DNA of 64,000 nucleotides, from contig OY856188.1 of assembly GCA_963693315.1 (NCBI GenBank), positions 101,682,462-101,746,461 on the forward strand, given 5' to 3'. A program made the translations under genes and the position numbers. The stretch comes from Diogma glabrata (lineage: Eukaryota; Arthropoda; Insecta; Diptera; Cylindrotomidae). Shown here in pieces: positions 12,773-23,141 of this stretch (positions are counted from its first letter, which is position 1; each line of letters opens with the position of its first letter). The notes beneath the pieces were generated by a model. The model saw only the letters and a program-made list of their open reading frames with translations, had not been told where the DNA came from and did not search any database.

Positions 12773-13098
12773 CAGGTTTTGCAGTCCAAATTCAGCATTT
12801 TGCAAATCAAATTCAACATTTTGCAATTCAAATACAATTTTTACATTTCAAATTCAAGTTTTTGCAAATCAAATTCAATATTTTTTAAATCAAATTCATT
12901 TTTTTGCAAATCAAATTCAATTTTTTGCAAATAAAATTGAAAGCAAAAAATTGAATTTGATTTGCAAAAATTTGAATTTGATTTGCAAAATATTGAATTT
13001 GATTTGCAAAAACTTAAATTTGATTTGAAAAAAGTTGAATTTGATTTGCAAAAGTTGAATTTGATTTGCAAAATGTTGAATTTGGACTGCAAAACCTG
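12773..13098. mobile_element. Foldback MITE with 21-bp repeat arms, copy 2
   Basis: Same family as 9106-9412: ends CAGGTTTTGCAGTCCAAATT and inverse, TA on both sides (12771-12772 and 13099-13100), arms of CAAATCAAATTCA-type units facing each other. It is slightly longer (326 against 307 bases), and the number and spacing of units differ, so repeats have changed independently in each copy. Confidence 0.8.
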
Positions 13099-13385
13099 TA
13101 CCAATCTATTTCAGTTCTTTTGAAAATATGTTTACACATTTCAAATTCAATATCATAAGTCATGAATTCTATCGTCTTCATAGACTCCACAAAAATTTGT
13201 CATAACAGACAACCTTCAGACTCAGAGTTCATCAAAAATATGACTACAAAAAAATTTTAGCTTTGCTACTGGCTAAAGCGGTTCAAATTCTTTGTTACGA
13301 TGTAAACGACTGCGAACCGATCCAATAATAAAACCCAATCTAACAAATTTCAAATAAAAAATCTAAAAAAATATTTTAATTTCAG

Positions 13386-13490
13386 GATAACAATGGAAAC
13401 AGCATAAAAAAAGAAATTATAAATAATCCAGATGTCGATAAAGTTGAAATTCAAAATGAAAATCAAGAGCATGTTGCAGAACGTCCAAAG
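13386..13490 (+). CDS. C2H2 zinc-finger gene, exon 3
   Basis: Thirty-five open codons between TTTCAG and a GTATTT donor, phase 0 at both ends. The peptide starts DNNGNSIKKEIINNPDVDKV and ends in HVAERPK; it is polar and acidic with no named domain, consistent with a linker before the fingers. The next intron (13491-21002) holds an RTE insertion, a LINE endonuclease fragment, a palindrome and a Gypsy fragment. Linkage to the finger exons is inferred from phase and strand. Confidence 0.5.
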
Positions 13491-13731
13491 GTATTTTTTA
13501 AAAAATTTTTTGTTATTCATAAAGGTGGTCGAGTGTGGTCGAGTGGTCGAGTGGTAAAGTTGCTAGTTTTGAACGCGGCGATCCCGGCCCAATAAGCACA
13601 AACACCTGTATTGATACTATATAAAGGTTTATATAGCCAAATTACGCAGGAACAAAAAATTCCCCTTTCAAGATATAAACCTTTATACAATACTTATGTA
13701 AGGTTTATACGGTTTCAAAGAGTCCCAGCTA

Positions 13732-14872
13732 TACAGCAATCACCTTTTTTTTTTTTTCCTTTATCTCCATTTGGAGCAGCTTCCATGTCGTGGGTGGTCT
13801 TCCAACTCTCCTTTTACCTTGTGGATTACACTCTAGGGACATCCTTGTTATATCTTCGACTGATTTTCTCAGTGTATGTCCTATCCATCTCCATTTTCTT
13901 TGTTTTATCTCTTTGTCTTTTCTCAATGTCTAACTGCTCTGTCTGCCGTAGAAGTTCCTGGTTACTGATGGTGTTTGGCCAGAAGCATTTGATCAGTCTT
14001 CTCAGGCATTTGTTCACAAACACCTGTAGTTTATTTGTGATCTTTCTTGTTTGTTTCCACGTTTCAAACCCATACAGCAGTACTGACTTGACACATGCAT
14101 TGAACATTCGTAGCTTTGTCTTTCTTGACAGGACGGATGCATTCCAGATCTTGTGAAGCATATTGAACGTATTTCTGGCTTTGTTAATACGCTGACTGAT
14201 ATCTTCTTCAGTCCCGCCTGGTTTTGCTACAGTACAACCAAGGGACACAAATTTGTCAACTTCGTCCACTTGTGTATTGTTGATGGTAATTGGTGTTATC
14301 GTTTTGGTGTTCAATCTCATTGCCTTTGTTTTTCTGATATCAATGTTGAGACCGACTTCATGTGCAAGGGTTGATAGCTTCTGTATTTTCTGCTGCATGT
14401 CCGTATGTGTGTGTGTGTAAGTAGACAGATGTCATCTGCGTAGTCTAGATCATTAAACCGTCTTGTTGTATTCCATTGGATTCCATTTGGACTTGCATCA
14501 TCGAGCCATTCTCACTCCTCGGTGGTTCATCACTTTGCTGTCCTTTGTATTGTATTCTGTTTGCAGCATCCCGATACATTTCTTTGATTAGATCAACTAT
14601 TTTCTTCGGGATGCCCATTTCACAAAGTGTCTTCCATATCGCGCTTCTGTTGATTGAGCCGAAGGCGCGTTCGAACTCCACGAAGAGTAGATACAATGGT
14701 GAATTCCATTCATTTGATTGCTCAATGATGATACGGATTGTGTTGATATGATCGGTGCAGCTTCTTCCTGGTCTAAAGCCGGCTTGTTCATTTCTTAGTT
14801 TCATGTTAATTGATAGAGATATTCTTTCGAGAATGATCATCGCTAGTATTTTCATTATTACAGCAATCACCT
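13732..14872 (-). mobile_element. RTE-type LINE insertion, 5'-truncated, with 14-bp TSD
   Basis: The 14-base word TACAGCAATCACCT occurs at 13732-13745 and again at 14859-14872, bracketing a minus-strand LINE whose poly(A) is the T-run just after the left copy. Reading the minus strand gives the RT piece NEQAGFRPGRSCTDHI and YLLFVEFERAFGSINR (14445-14870), then, after a frame change and loss of the YADD region, VDKFVSLGCTVAKPGGTEED, INKARNTFNMLHKIWN, KSVLLYGFETW and KWRWIGHTLRK with GRPPTTW near the end (13729-14398). This order is that of RTE-clade elements. It is truncated and frameshifted. Precise target duplication makes the borders reliable. Confidence 0.88.
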
Positions 14873-15553
14873 AGGAGAACGGAATTATTTAATGTCTCTA
14901 AAGGTTTATACGATGTTTTATCTTGAAGCAGGGAAAAGGCTTATACAGCAAAAACATATGTTTTATAGGATAATGATTATGGTAAAAACGAAATGAAAAA
15001 AAAATATTTTTTTTTCTCCATTCATTCACCAACCGGAGACAAAAAAGGTGTTTCTAAATTTAAAAAAAAAAATCATAAAATAAAGAAATAAAGAAAAGAA
15101 ATAATCGAAATTAAAAAAAAATATAAGTAAATACATTAAGTGTGTGTTAGTGTTTATCAAAATAAAAGAGAAGTGAGGATAGAACGAGTACAATTATATA
15201 ATTGGTGAGATGAGATTGTTCTTTATTAAGAAATTACTTGGTATTCTGTATTTGCTGTTACCAGGCACAGGTAAAAATTTTACCTTTTATTGCTTTGATG
15301 TAATTGCTTTTTTATTGCTTTGTTATTATTTTAAAGCATAAATTTGTTTTTTTATTGCCTGGCAACAAGAAGTATAGAATTTCGTTTTAGTTTTAGTTTT
15401 TAGTTATTAGTAGGAATTTCGAATTTATTACTTTATCTGTACTCTTCAAATTTGTTAGTGTCTTTTGTGTTCCCATTTTTTTGTTTTTCCCTTATCGTGC
15501 AACTGTTGCATGAAATCTGCTAGCGTGTTTTTGAGACTGAGATACCCAGTTTT
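14873..15553. other. No gene; possibly 5' flank of the next LINE
   Basis: Homopolymer-rich, AT-rich DNA. The part from about 15170 on may be 5' UTR of the LINE that starts coding near 15611, but no boundary is visible. Confidence 0.35.
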
Positions 15554-16502
15554 TTGTATTGTTTAGTATTGAAATTTAGGCCTGGTCGAATTTCAGTATC
15601 TATACCTGCAATGGCAAAGGGTAAGTCTGTGTCTCAACAAAATGGCCGCAGAGTGAACCAACAGCTTAGCTTTGATTTCACAAACATAAGAGGACTAAAT
15701 TCGAATCTAAACGAGGTTCATCACTACATCGAAAAAAATAAACCTGACATATTGTTTCTTACTGAAACAATTGTCAGTGGCAAAGCATCAAAATTGGATC
15801 TAGATAAATACCGCATACCCAGTTACGAATTGGAACATTCCTTTTATAACAAACTTGTGTATTGGTGTCTGTGTCTGTGTATTCATTCGAAATTCAGTTT
15901 CATGTATGAGAATTAAGCCATACGAGTTGAACTCAAAGCACCATAATTCTTTGGCATTGAAGATCTCAGGTGTGGATAAAACTCTGTTTATAATAGGAAT
16001 ATATAGATCCCCCAACTCTCCTCCTGACTGTTCTTTTTTCGACAAACTATCGTCCAACCTCGACAAAATTTGCAAAGACTACTCCAAAGCAAGTCTCGCT
16101 ATTCTTGGAGACTTTAACATACATAACAAAGAATGGCTGAAATACTCATCACGCACTGATGACGTAGGAAGACAAGCCGAACTAATACTGGCAGATTACC
16201 ATGGTTTGACTCAAATGATAGAATGCCCCACGAGAATACCGGACAATACACATCATAATAATAATTTGTTGGATCTGTTTTTGACAAACGAACCAGATAC
16301 AACGAAGACAAAAGTTGACCAACCCCTGGGATCATCGGACCATTTACTAATATCAGCAGTAGTACAATTTACATCACCTTCACCAATTAAAGCCAATCCT
16401 CGTCGCGTTTGGAACTATAAACGCGCAGACTGGGAAGGAATGAAAAACTTTTATGAAGGAACACCCTGGAAAACTATTTGTTGTGTTGAGCAAGATCTGT
16501 AG
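15554..16502 (+). pseudogene. LINE fragment: apurinic-type endonuclease domain
   Basis: The first frame, with a plausible ATG at 15611 (MAKGKSVSQQNGRR), gives FTNIRGLNSNLNEVHHYIE and PDILFLTETIVS, the start of a LINE endonuclease. Near 15850 a GTGTCT microsatellite has changed length and shifts the frame; the second frame continues with IGIYRSPNSPPDCSFF, ILGDFNIHNKEWL (catalytic DFN), LLDLFLTN and GSSDHLLISAVV (catalytic SDH). The reading ends at 16502, where the sequence changes to a candidate LTR. No RT follows, so the element is cut at its 3' side, apparently by the Gypsy insertion. Confidence 0.75.
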
Positions 16503-16877
16503 CGGTTGTAGCAATAATTTTGAGCTACATAATTTTCATAAATACAAAATAATTTTGAGCCATTTAATACACATAAATAAAAACAAGATTACGAAACATT
16601 TTATTAATCCAACATATACACACATACAAAATAAGGATATATATAAAATGTTCTAGCAATTAAAAATCTCTTAGCTTGTATAATTGTTCAGTGCAATAAT
16701 TACAATTATTTCTGTAAATTGTTCATGATATTAAATACACAAAAATTAATTGAAATAAAGGTTGAAGTTTTTTTATTGTGAATTGAAATAATAATAAATA
16801 AAATAAATATTCATTTGTGCATTTACAAAATTGAAAATAATATCTTAAAAACTATAAAACAACCAAAGATATTATAT
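16498..16877 (+). repeat. Candidate 5' LTR of the Ty3/Gypsy fragment
   Basis: The sequence begins TGTAGCGGTTGTAGC exactly where LINE coding stops and runs to just before a primer-binding-site-like TGGTGACGCCGATTTG. Its 3' border is not clear and no second LTR is present for comparison, so the call rests on position and the PBS-like word. Confidence 0.35.
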
Positions 16878-16895
16878 TGGTGACGCCGATTTGTG
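16878..16895 (+). promoter_or_regulatory. Primer-binding-site-like sequence
   Basis: TGGTGACGCCGATTTG starts with the TGG expected opposite a tRNA 3' CCA end and resembles leader sequences that follow the 5' LTR in insect Gypsy elements. The match is by recollection of the pattern only. Confidence 0.35.
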
Positions 16896-17406
16896 AGTTT
16901 TAGTGTCAAAAACATTGTAACAAAAATCACAAAACAAAATAATTTACGATAAAGATCAACGCTAATTTAAATCAGTGATCAACGTAAATTTTATCAACAT
17001 TATAATTACAACATATTATAACATTATTGCAACATTAATTACAATCATCAGTGAAAAACACATTACAAACAACTATCGGGAATATGCCCCTAAGGTGACC
17101 CGCAACAAACAACTACCGGGAATAAGCCCCTATGGTGACCCGAAGCAACCTAAAAACAAACAACAGATTTCATCATTTTCAACAATATTTCAATAATACT
17201 ATCATTCATCTCAAGAATTCACCGTTGGATATCAAGATAACAAACAACAAAAACAGGTAATCTTTTTTTTCTTATTTCTATTTTTATTTTAAAAAAATAT
17301 ATTTTAATATTTAAATAAAGTATCTGTAATATTAAATTGCAAGATTTATATGTGTTATTATGGTTTTCCATATTATTCACTGTTTGTGTGCTTTTGTCAC
17401 TTTTGA

Positions 17407-17702
17407 ATTAAAATGCAATATTTAAAAGTATACTTTTTACTGTTTATTTTTAAATTTATTTATAATAATAAAACTTCCTTATAGTAACAATTTGGTTTTT
17501 ATTTTTTTTATATCGTCATCCTCAGTTCTTAAATTATTATTCTTTAATAATAATTTAAGAACTGAGGATGACGTAAGTCGAAATCGATATTCTTTAAAAT
17601 AAAAAAATAAAAACCAAATTGTTACTATAAGGAAGTTTTATTATTATAAATAAATTTAAAAATAAACAGTAAAAAGTATATTTTTAAATATTGCATTTTA
17701 AT
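17407..17702. repeat. 296-bp near-perfect palindrome
   Basis: The left arm, starting ATTAAAATGCAATATTTAAA, is mirrored by the right arm ending AAATATTGCATTTTAAT; the arms meet around TTATTATTCTTTAATAATAA near 17548. CCTCAGTTCTTAAATTATTA and its inverse sit near the centre. It lies in the leader of the Gypsy fragment and carries no coding frame; a hairpin MITE is likely. Confidence 0.75.
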
Positions 17703-18137
17703 GCAAGATTTAGTAGTTAATTAGAATTTAATATATCAAAATAAAATTTACATTAAACAAACACAAACTTTTATATTTTATACGAATAACAGTTTACTAA
17801 TTTTTTTGGTTTGAAAGTGAAAACTTTATAAAATATTACTTATACGCATATATAGGAAGATATAGGATCATAAAATCGTAAATTTTCTTTATGAATAATC
17901 ATTTTAACATTTATTGATACAAATTACATAAATACATACGTATATATTACGCTCAAAATTAATAATTTCCTTTAGCGTGTCGTTGTAACTGGATTTCGTT
18001 TGAATTATTATTAAATTTTTACACAAGTAGATTTTTTTTTTAAAAGAAAAATTGTTTTAACCTACAATCATAATTAGGTTAATTTTTCTTTCAGCAATAT
18101 TTAAACCTTAAAATCTTAGTGGCGTTTCAAATCTAAA

Positions 18138-19055
18138 ATGCCACCCAACGACCCAGAAATCACTCTTCCGTCAGATTCTAAGCAATCCACCGCGAATGTT
18201 GACGCTTCGAGCCGTACGACTACAACTAAAGGGTTAAACTTACCGGTGTTTTCTAAAAAACATCCACAAATTTAGTTTACCCAGGCGGAACTACAGTTGA
18301 AACATTTTAAGTGCACTTCTGACGCAGAAAAATACTTCTACGTTAGCAATGCGATTCCCGAATCGATGCTAGGAGACATCGGTGACCTGCTTATGGCACC
18401 ACCAGCAGAAAATATGTATTCCACTATTAAAAAGGCACTTATTAGCCGATGTTCACCATCAATTAATAAACGTCTTGAAGTACTACTGTCGAAAATTGAA
18501 TTAGGGAACGCAAAACTATCAGAGGCATACAGGACGATGAAATCACTGGTAGGTGACAAACTTGTCAGTGAAGATTTCTTGAATTTGGCATGGCGTCGGA
18601 AACTCCCAGATGTTATGCAAATCTCTCTGATGGCACTAGATAGAATACAAACTCAAGACGAACTGGTCGAGATAGCAGACAGAATGCACGAAGCTAGTCC
18701 AGGTACTAGTTCAATTTGTAGCACGTCTGGTCAACATCAAACAAACCGACCAGAGTATTCCACAAACAACACAGGCTTTTCTGATATCGAAACTCGTATG
18801 TCTCGTCTCGAAGAACTCATACGTTCTACAACTCTAGGTCGCAGCAGATCTCGCGCTCGTGGCTCGTTTAACAGATACTCAAGAAGACCAAGTCGCAACA
18901 GGAGTCGAGGTGGATCTCCCAGTACCAACCGTTCTTCAGAAAGCGAACAATTATGCTGGTACCATAAAAAGTGGGGTAATATGGCACAGAAATGTACTCC
19001 ACCGTGCAACTTCCAAGGCAACAAGCCCGTGTCTCAATCAAATTCAAAAAACTAA
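18138..19055 (+). pseudogene. Ty3/Gypsy gag-like gene with premature stop
   Basis: Starts at the ATG at 18138 (MPPNDPEITLPSD) and is open except for a TAG at 18273-18275; the same frame resumes to 19055. The body contains a capsid-like region (EKYFYVSNAIPESM, ALISRCSPSINKRLEVLLSK), a basic Arg/Ser-rich stretch near residues 230-270 and a C-terminal zinc knuckle CWYHKKWGNMAQKC followed by PPCNF, which is characteristic of Gypsy-group gag. The protein would assemble the retrotransposon particle and bind RNA. The pol frame overlaps its end at 18992. The stop indicates a dead copy. Confidence 0.75.
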
Positions 19056-19790
19056 ACCAACCTGCTATCAACGTGGCAGATAGTAGAGTGTTGGAAAGCC
19101 GGCGTTTATTTCTTAGAGATTCAGTAAACAAACTTACATTTCTCGTAGACACTGGAGCTAATTTTTCAGTACTCCCTTTTAAAATATTCTACGGAATGAA
19201 GCCTCATGATCCAAATCTGTCACTTTCCGCTGCCAATGGTACGATAATTCACACATTCGGATCCAAACTACTAAATATAAACATTGGGCTAAGGCGCAGT
19301 TTTACCTTTCCATTCATTCTTGCTGCGGTTGACAGACCTATTATAGGTGCTGATTTCCTAAGCAACAACGGCCTTCTTGTAGATCTTAAAGGAAGACGGT
19401 TAATTGATACATCCACTGGTTTATCTATCAATACAATCACTACATGCGTACAAACTCTGTCTCCTAAGCAATATTCGATCAACACCGATTATAGTTCTCT
19501 ATTGGCTTCATACCCCAGTTTAACAGAACCACCTAATTATAATGCTCCAGTAAAGCATAACGTAGTGCACTATATTACGACAACAGGTCGTCTTCCATTT
19601 TCTCATCCACGCAGGTTGGACGCAACGAAACACAAAGCTGCAAAAACAGAATTTGAGTATATGATGAAACTCGGAATATGTCAAACTTCTTCATAACCGG
19701 TATCGTCTCCACTCCACTTGGTCAAGAAAACAGTTGATAACGACTGGAGACCTTGTGGTGACTACCGTAGACTCAACGCTGTCTACATTT
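18992..19790 (+). pseudogene. Ty3/Gypsy pol fragment: protease and start of RT
   Basis: Overlapping the end of gag in another frame, this region encodes an aspartic protease with FLVDTGANFSVLP (catalytic DTGA) and IIGADFL, then a linker (HNVVHYITTTGRLPF, typical of the pre-RT segment). After a stop at 19696 and a frame change, HLVKKTVDND and WRPCGDYRRLNAV give the first RT motif, and homology ends near 19785 at a junction with unrelated DNA. RT palm, RNase H, integrase and 3' LTR are missing. This is a truncated, inactive LTR retrotransposon. Confidence 0.75.
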
Positions 19791-19825
19791 TTATATATGG
19801 AGTATTAGCAGAAGAAGTTCAGTTT

Positions 19826-19840
19826 TATTTATTATTTATT

Positions 19841-19887
<47 letters not shown>

Positions 19888-19888
19888 T
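19826..19888. repeat. (TTTA)n microsatellite
   Basis: A run of TTTA units about 60 bases long. On the minus strand it reads (ATAA)n and follows a short peptide-coding end near 19889-19945, so it may be the tail of a minus-strand LINE fragment. Confidence 0.8.
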
Positions 19889-19945
19889 ATCCATGAAAAG
19901 GATGAACTTTCTCTTGAAACGGTTCCATTAAACTTGTCCATACGT
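19889..19945 (-). mobile_element. Possible LINE 3' end stub
   Basis: On the minus strand this encodes a short C-terminal peptide with TSLMEPFQEKVHPFHGY-like residues and a stop directly before the ATAA tail, an arrangement seen at 3' ends of Jockey/CR1-type LINEs. Too short for firm assignment. Confidence 0.3.
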
Positions 19946-19949
19946 TGAC

Positions 19950-21002
19950 GTGTATATTGTGGAGCTCAAAACTGAGTATGTACACCTTAGAAAGCACCAT
20001 AATAGAAATTTAGTTTTAGGACGAAATCGCCGTTCTACCTTAGTTACTGATGCCCTAGCGTTTTAATTCAAGGATTCGATTTCCGATGGAAGTCACTTTT
20101 CCTTTTCATTGTTTAGAATCTTTGTTTCAGACCTGGTCGTTCATATGATTTATGAACGTATGGTATATATGAACAACATGGTATATGGGCATATCCAAAT
20201 ATTTTAAGTGAAATAGTGGAATTTAAATCTAAACATGCTAAATCGATTAATAAAAAAACAAATTATATTTGGCGAGTGTCGATTTGGAAAATGGTAGTAT
20301 TTGCAATCTGATCATTATTTAATTCATAGTTTATCCACACTCGATCAACAAGGCCAATGCATATAATCTGCATTTCAAAAACTTGAAGCTCAGCTCCATA
20401 AGTCGTTTGTGACTGTGTCTATAAATAGTAACATTTACGGACGACTGAATCCCTATTGAATAGACACTGCTATATATGTAAACGAGGGTTTAAAACAGTC
20501 GCAGCACATGGTGACTAAAATATGACTAATTTTTATTCTACCAAAACGTTTAACGATATTTAAATTATTATGCGTGGCGAACTAGCGTGGCGTGAAACTA
20601 TTTGTTTATTAGGCATCTAAATTTCGAATGAATTTCTGTAGAAAATTCGTCCTCCAAGATAACTGCACACACTATTTCAATTTATAACAATTGCGCCACA
20701 TTTTATGTTGTACGTCCTATTTGTCTCTGTCTGACTGAAGTATCGCTGTTAAGGTATTTGCACTGTATCCATGTGAAATTTGACATAAAATCTTGATTCC
20801 CTAAAACATCGTTGCATTGTTAACTCATTTTTTATATATCGTTATCAACGATGACTGGATGGAATCATATTCATTAAAACATGTTCTCATCGAGGTTTTG
20901 CCTGTCAGTCGGCTACTTCAAACAATCAAATTATCGTTACCCCACGCCATCTTTATTTCATCAAATACAAAATTTACTGGGTTATTGTTTTTTATTTTAT
21001 AG
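19950..21002. other. No gene recognised (end of intron 3)
   Basis: Reading frames at 20817-21066 are shadows around the exon 4 acceptor. No repeats or conserved motifs were seen apart from the pyrimidine tract ending in TTTTATTTTATAG at 21002. Confidence 0.4.
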
Positions 21003-21188
21003 GAAATTGTATATGCCTGTCCTGCGAAAAACTGCAACAAAGTATTTAAAACAGCTAAGGTATTAAAATATCACATTATAAAACATAATGACAAACCTTT
21101 TAAATGTTCTTCTTGTGACAAATGCTTTCGAGGAAATGGTCATTTACAACGACATGTAGTTTCGGATCATGGCCCAATGGATTTATCA
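21003..21188 (+). CDS. C2H2 zinc-finger gene, exon 4 (fingers 1-2)
   Basis: Sixty-two open codons between TTTTATAG and GTAAGT. Finger 1 is C-x4-C-x12-H-x3-H (CPAKNC...YHIIKH); after a linker NDKPFK comes finger 2, C-x2-C-x12-H-x4-H (CSSCDKCF...RHVVSDH). All zinc ligands are present. Such fingers bind DNA or RNA in the nucleus. The exon is phase 0 at both ends and separated from exon 5 by a 241-base intron, so this pair of exons is the most secure part of the gene. The ORF seen here in another frame is spurious. Confidence 0.85.
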
Positions 21189-21429
21189 GTAAGTATGTTA
21201 TACGAAATGTAGAAACAAAAAGCTTTAATTATTTATGTTATTCTTCATTTTTAAATCGACACTCATACTTTGTATCACTACGAGCAAAAAATGTTTTGAT
21301 ATTCAATGTTTGAAAAACCTAATGAAATAGATTAGCTATCGAACCTAATGTACTCTAATAATTAACAAAAAACCTTAAATTATAAAATCATACTTGTATA
21401 AAATTATTGATAGTTTTTTTATTTTAAAG

Positions 21430-21645
21430 GCATGCACACTTCAAACGTCTAAACCACATCCCGCGATCTGCACATGGAAAGATTGCAATAAAACCTTTAC
21501 ACATAACAATGGATCAAAAAATCACTTGCGAAAACTCCTTCCCAAAAAGGAAGAAGTTTTCACATGCTCTTTATGTAGTAAACGTTTTCGCACAAAAGCT
21601 TGTTTACTACGTCATGCTACGATGCATGATTCAAATGCTGCAAAG
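21430..21645 (+). CDS. C2H2 zinc-finger gene, exon 5 (finger 3 defective, finger 4)
   Basis: Seventy-two open codons between TTTTAAAG and GTATGT. The exon opens ACTLQTSKPHPAICTWKDC. Finger 3 has both Cys (CTWKDC) and the first His (NHLRK) but no second His in register; LLPKKEEVF follows instead, so zinc binding is doubtful. Finger 4 (CSLCSKRF...RHATMH) is complete. Exon 8 starts with a closely similar sequence (ASALQKSG....CTWKNCDKTFTH), so the two exons are duplicates. Intron 5 that follows is 23 kb of nested transposons. Confidence 0.85.
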
Positions 21646-22071
21646 GTATGTTTCGTTAATTCTATCTAATTAGATTAATAGAAATCATTTATATAAGTTT
21701 TATGTACATCAACTTTAAAAGTATAAAGAGGCTAAAATCTAAAGGCTCTGATCAAGACTTCGGTCTGTGTTAAGGATTTTTATATAGTTTTCAGTAGAAA
21801 GCTTTTATCAGGACAATGTTTTTAGTTTTGGACAGCGATGATATTAAACATAAAACTCTTTGTAAAGTCAAGTATTTTATTTCTATTAAGAAATTTATTA
21901 CAACACTGACACGAAACATCAATGCTTTGCCGGAAAATTGTAACAGACTATAAATTAATATAATTAAGTGAAACGATGATACACTTAGCAAACTACCCAA
22001 AAACCTCTCCATTTAGCGTTCAACAATTTCAACCTTTCAACAACGATCTTCCCAACAAACGACCTATCTAC
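21646..22071. other. No gene recognised (start of intron 5)
   Basis: AT-rich intron sequence; the minus-strand frame at 21791-22012 shows no recognisable motif. Confidence 0.4.
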
Positions 22072-22680
22072 CAATATCTAATATTTTCTATTAGTCCAGA
22101 AAACTTCTTTGTTTGAGTAAATCCTTTTCAATAATTACAACTGACATGAGTTCATATTTTCCAACCCAACTTTTTCTATTGGTCCAGAAAACCGGCGTAA
22201 ATGTGTCTTTTTTATAATTACAACTGTTGTGGAAAAACGACGTTTAATATGAACCGATATGATATTTTCCAACCTAACTTCTTCTATTGGTGCAGAAAAC
22301 TTAAAAGAAAACCTCGTTTTTAGCATCAATGCTTCTTTTCGATAGTTACAACTTTTAAGAAAAAGCGAACTTTGATATACACCAATCTGATATTTTCCAT
22401 TTAGCTTAAATGGTTTCTTTTTAAAAGATATTTATTTGTTTTGGAAGAAACGAAATTTAGTCTGCATCAAGCTAAGATTTTCTAGTTATACCTATTAGTC
22501 ATCAGTGACCGAAAAAGTGGATTCACTTAAAAAAACCGCTCAAAAACAATATCCGTTAGGGGTAACTACTTCTGTTCATTAATTATAAGTTTTTGTAAAA
22601 AAAAACAACATTTAATCTGCAACTACCAGATATCCTTCAAGTGTTTCTATTATTTAGAAGTGGTGGAACCTGCAATCACG
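22072..22680. repeat. Degenerate tandem repeat, ~110-130-bp unit
   Basis: Three words recur in fixed order: ATAATTACAACT, GATATTTTCCAACCTAACTT and TTCTATTGGTCCAGAAAAC. They appear near 22085-22100, 22129-22195, 22215-22300, 22343-22400 and, more diverged, to about 22680. Copies differ at many positions, so the array is old. No coding potential. Confidence 0.55.
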
Positions 22681-23141
22681 CGTAAAGTATTCGAAAATCA
22701 TCTGCCATAAAGGTACTTTAAGTCTGTGAAAACAAGCAAATTTGAATAGTTTTTAGTTAAAAACGTTTATTTTCAGTTATATTGAATTGATTGTGGACAA
22801 ATCTTAATGGTCGGCATTTTTATGTGAAACCAGGCGCATGATTATTGTTTATAAGTCGGTCAAACAAAACTTGTTAAGTGTGTCAAAACAATGATTTCCA
22901 TACATTTTGTTACACAATTTTTGGAAAACGGGAGAAAATGGGAGACATTTTCGAGTAGAAACTTTTGACAAATAAAAGTAATTATTTGAATGACATGAAA
23001 TGTAATTGAACATGGAATATGGTTCTTTCCAGCTTTAGCTACTTCCAAATAACAGGAACGGTTGGAAAATATTATGTTGTTGCAGATTAAAAGTCATTTT
23101 TTTAACAAAAATTGTAATTATTATTACAAAAATATTAATTA
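22681..23141. other. No gene recognised
   Basis: AT-rich intron DNA; nothing supportable. Confidence 0.4.

Noticed and set aside
12650..13104. Repetitive LQIKFN/CKSNS peptides on both strands
   Set aside because: Same artefact in the second foldback MITE copy.
13528..13600. tRNA-like sequence (GTGGTCGAGTGG resembling a tRNA-Ser box A)
   Set aside because: The GGTCGAGTG words are a short tandem repeat, the expected box B (GGTTCGAATCC) is not present at the right spacing and no cloverleaf could be drawn; at most a decayed tRNA-derived SINE head.
13611..14374. Plus-strand frames over the RTE insertion
   Set aside because: Shadows of the minus-strand RT; the RT motifs and poly(A) direction decide the strand.
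18737..19152. Minus-strand frames over gag
   Set aside because: Shadows of the + strand gag/protease, which carry clear zinc-knuckle and DTGA motifs.
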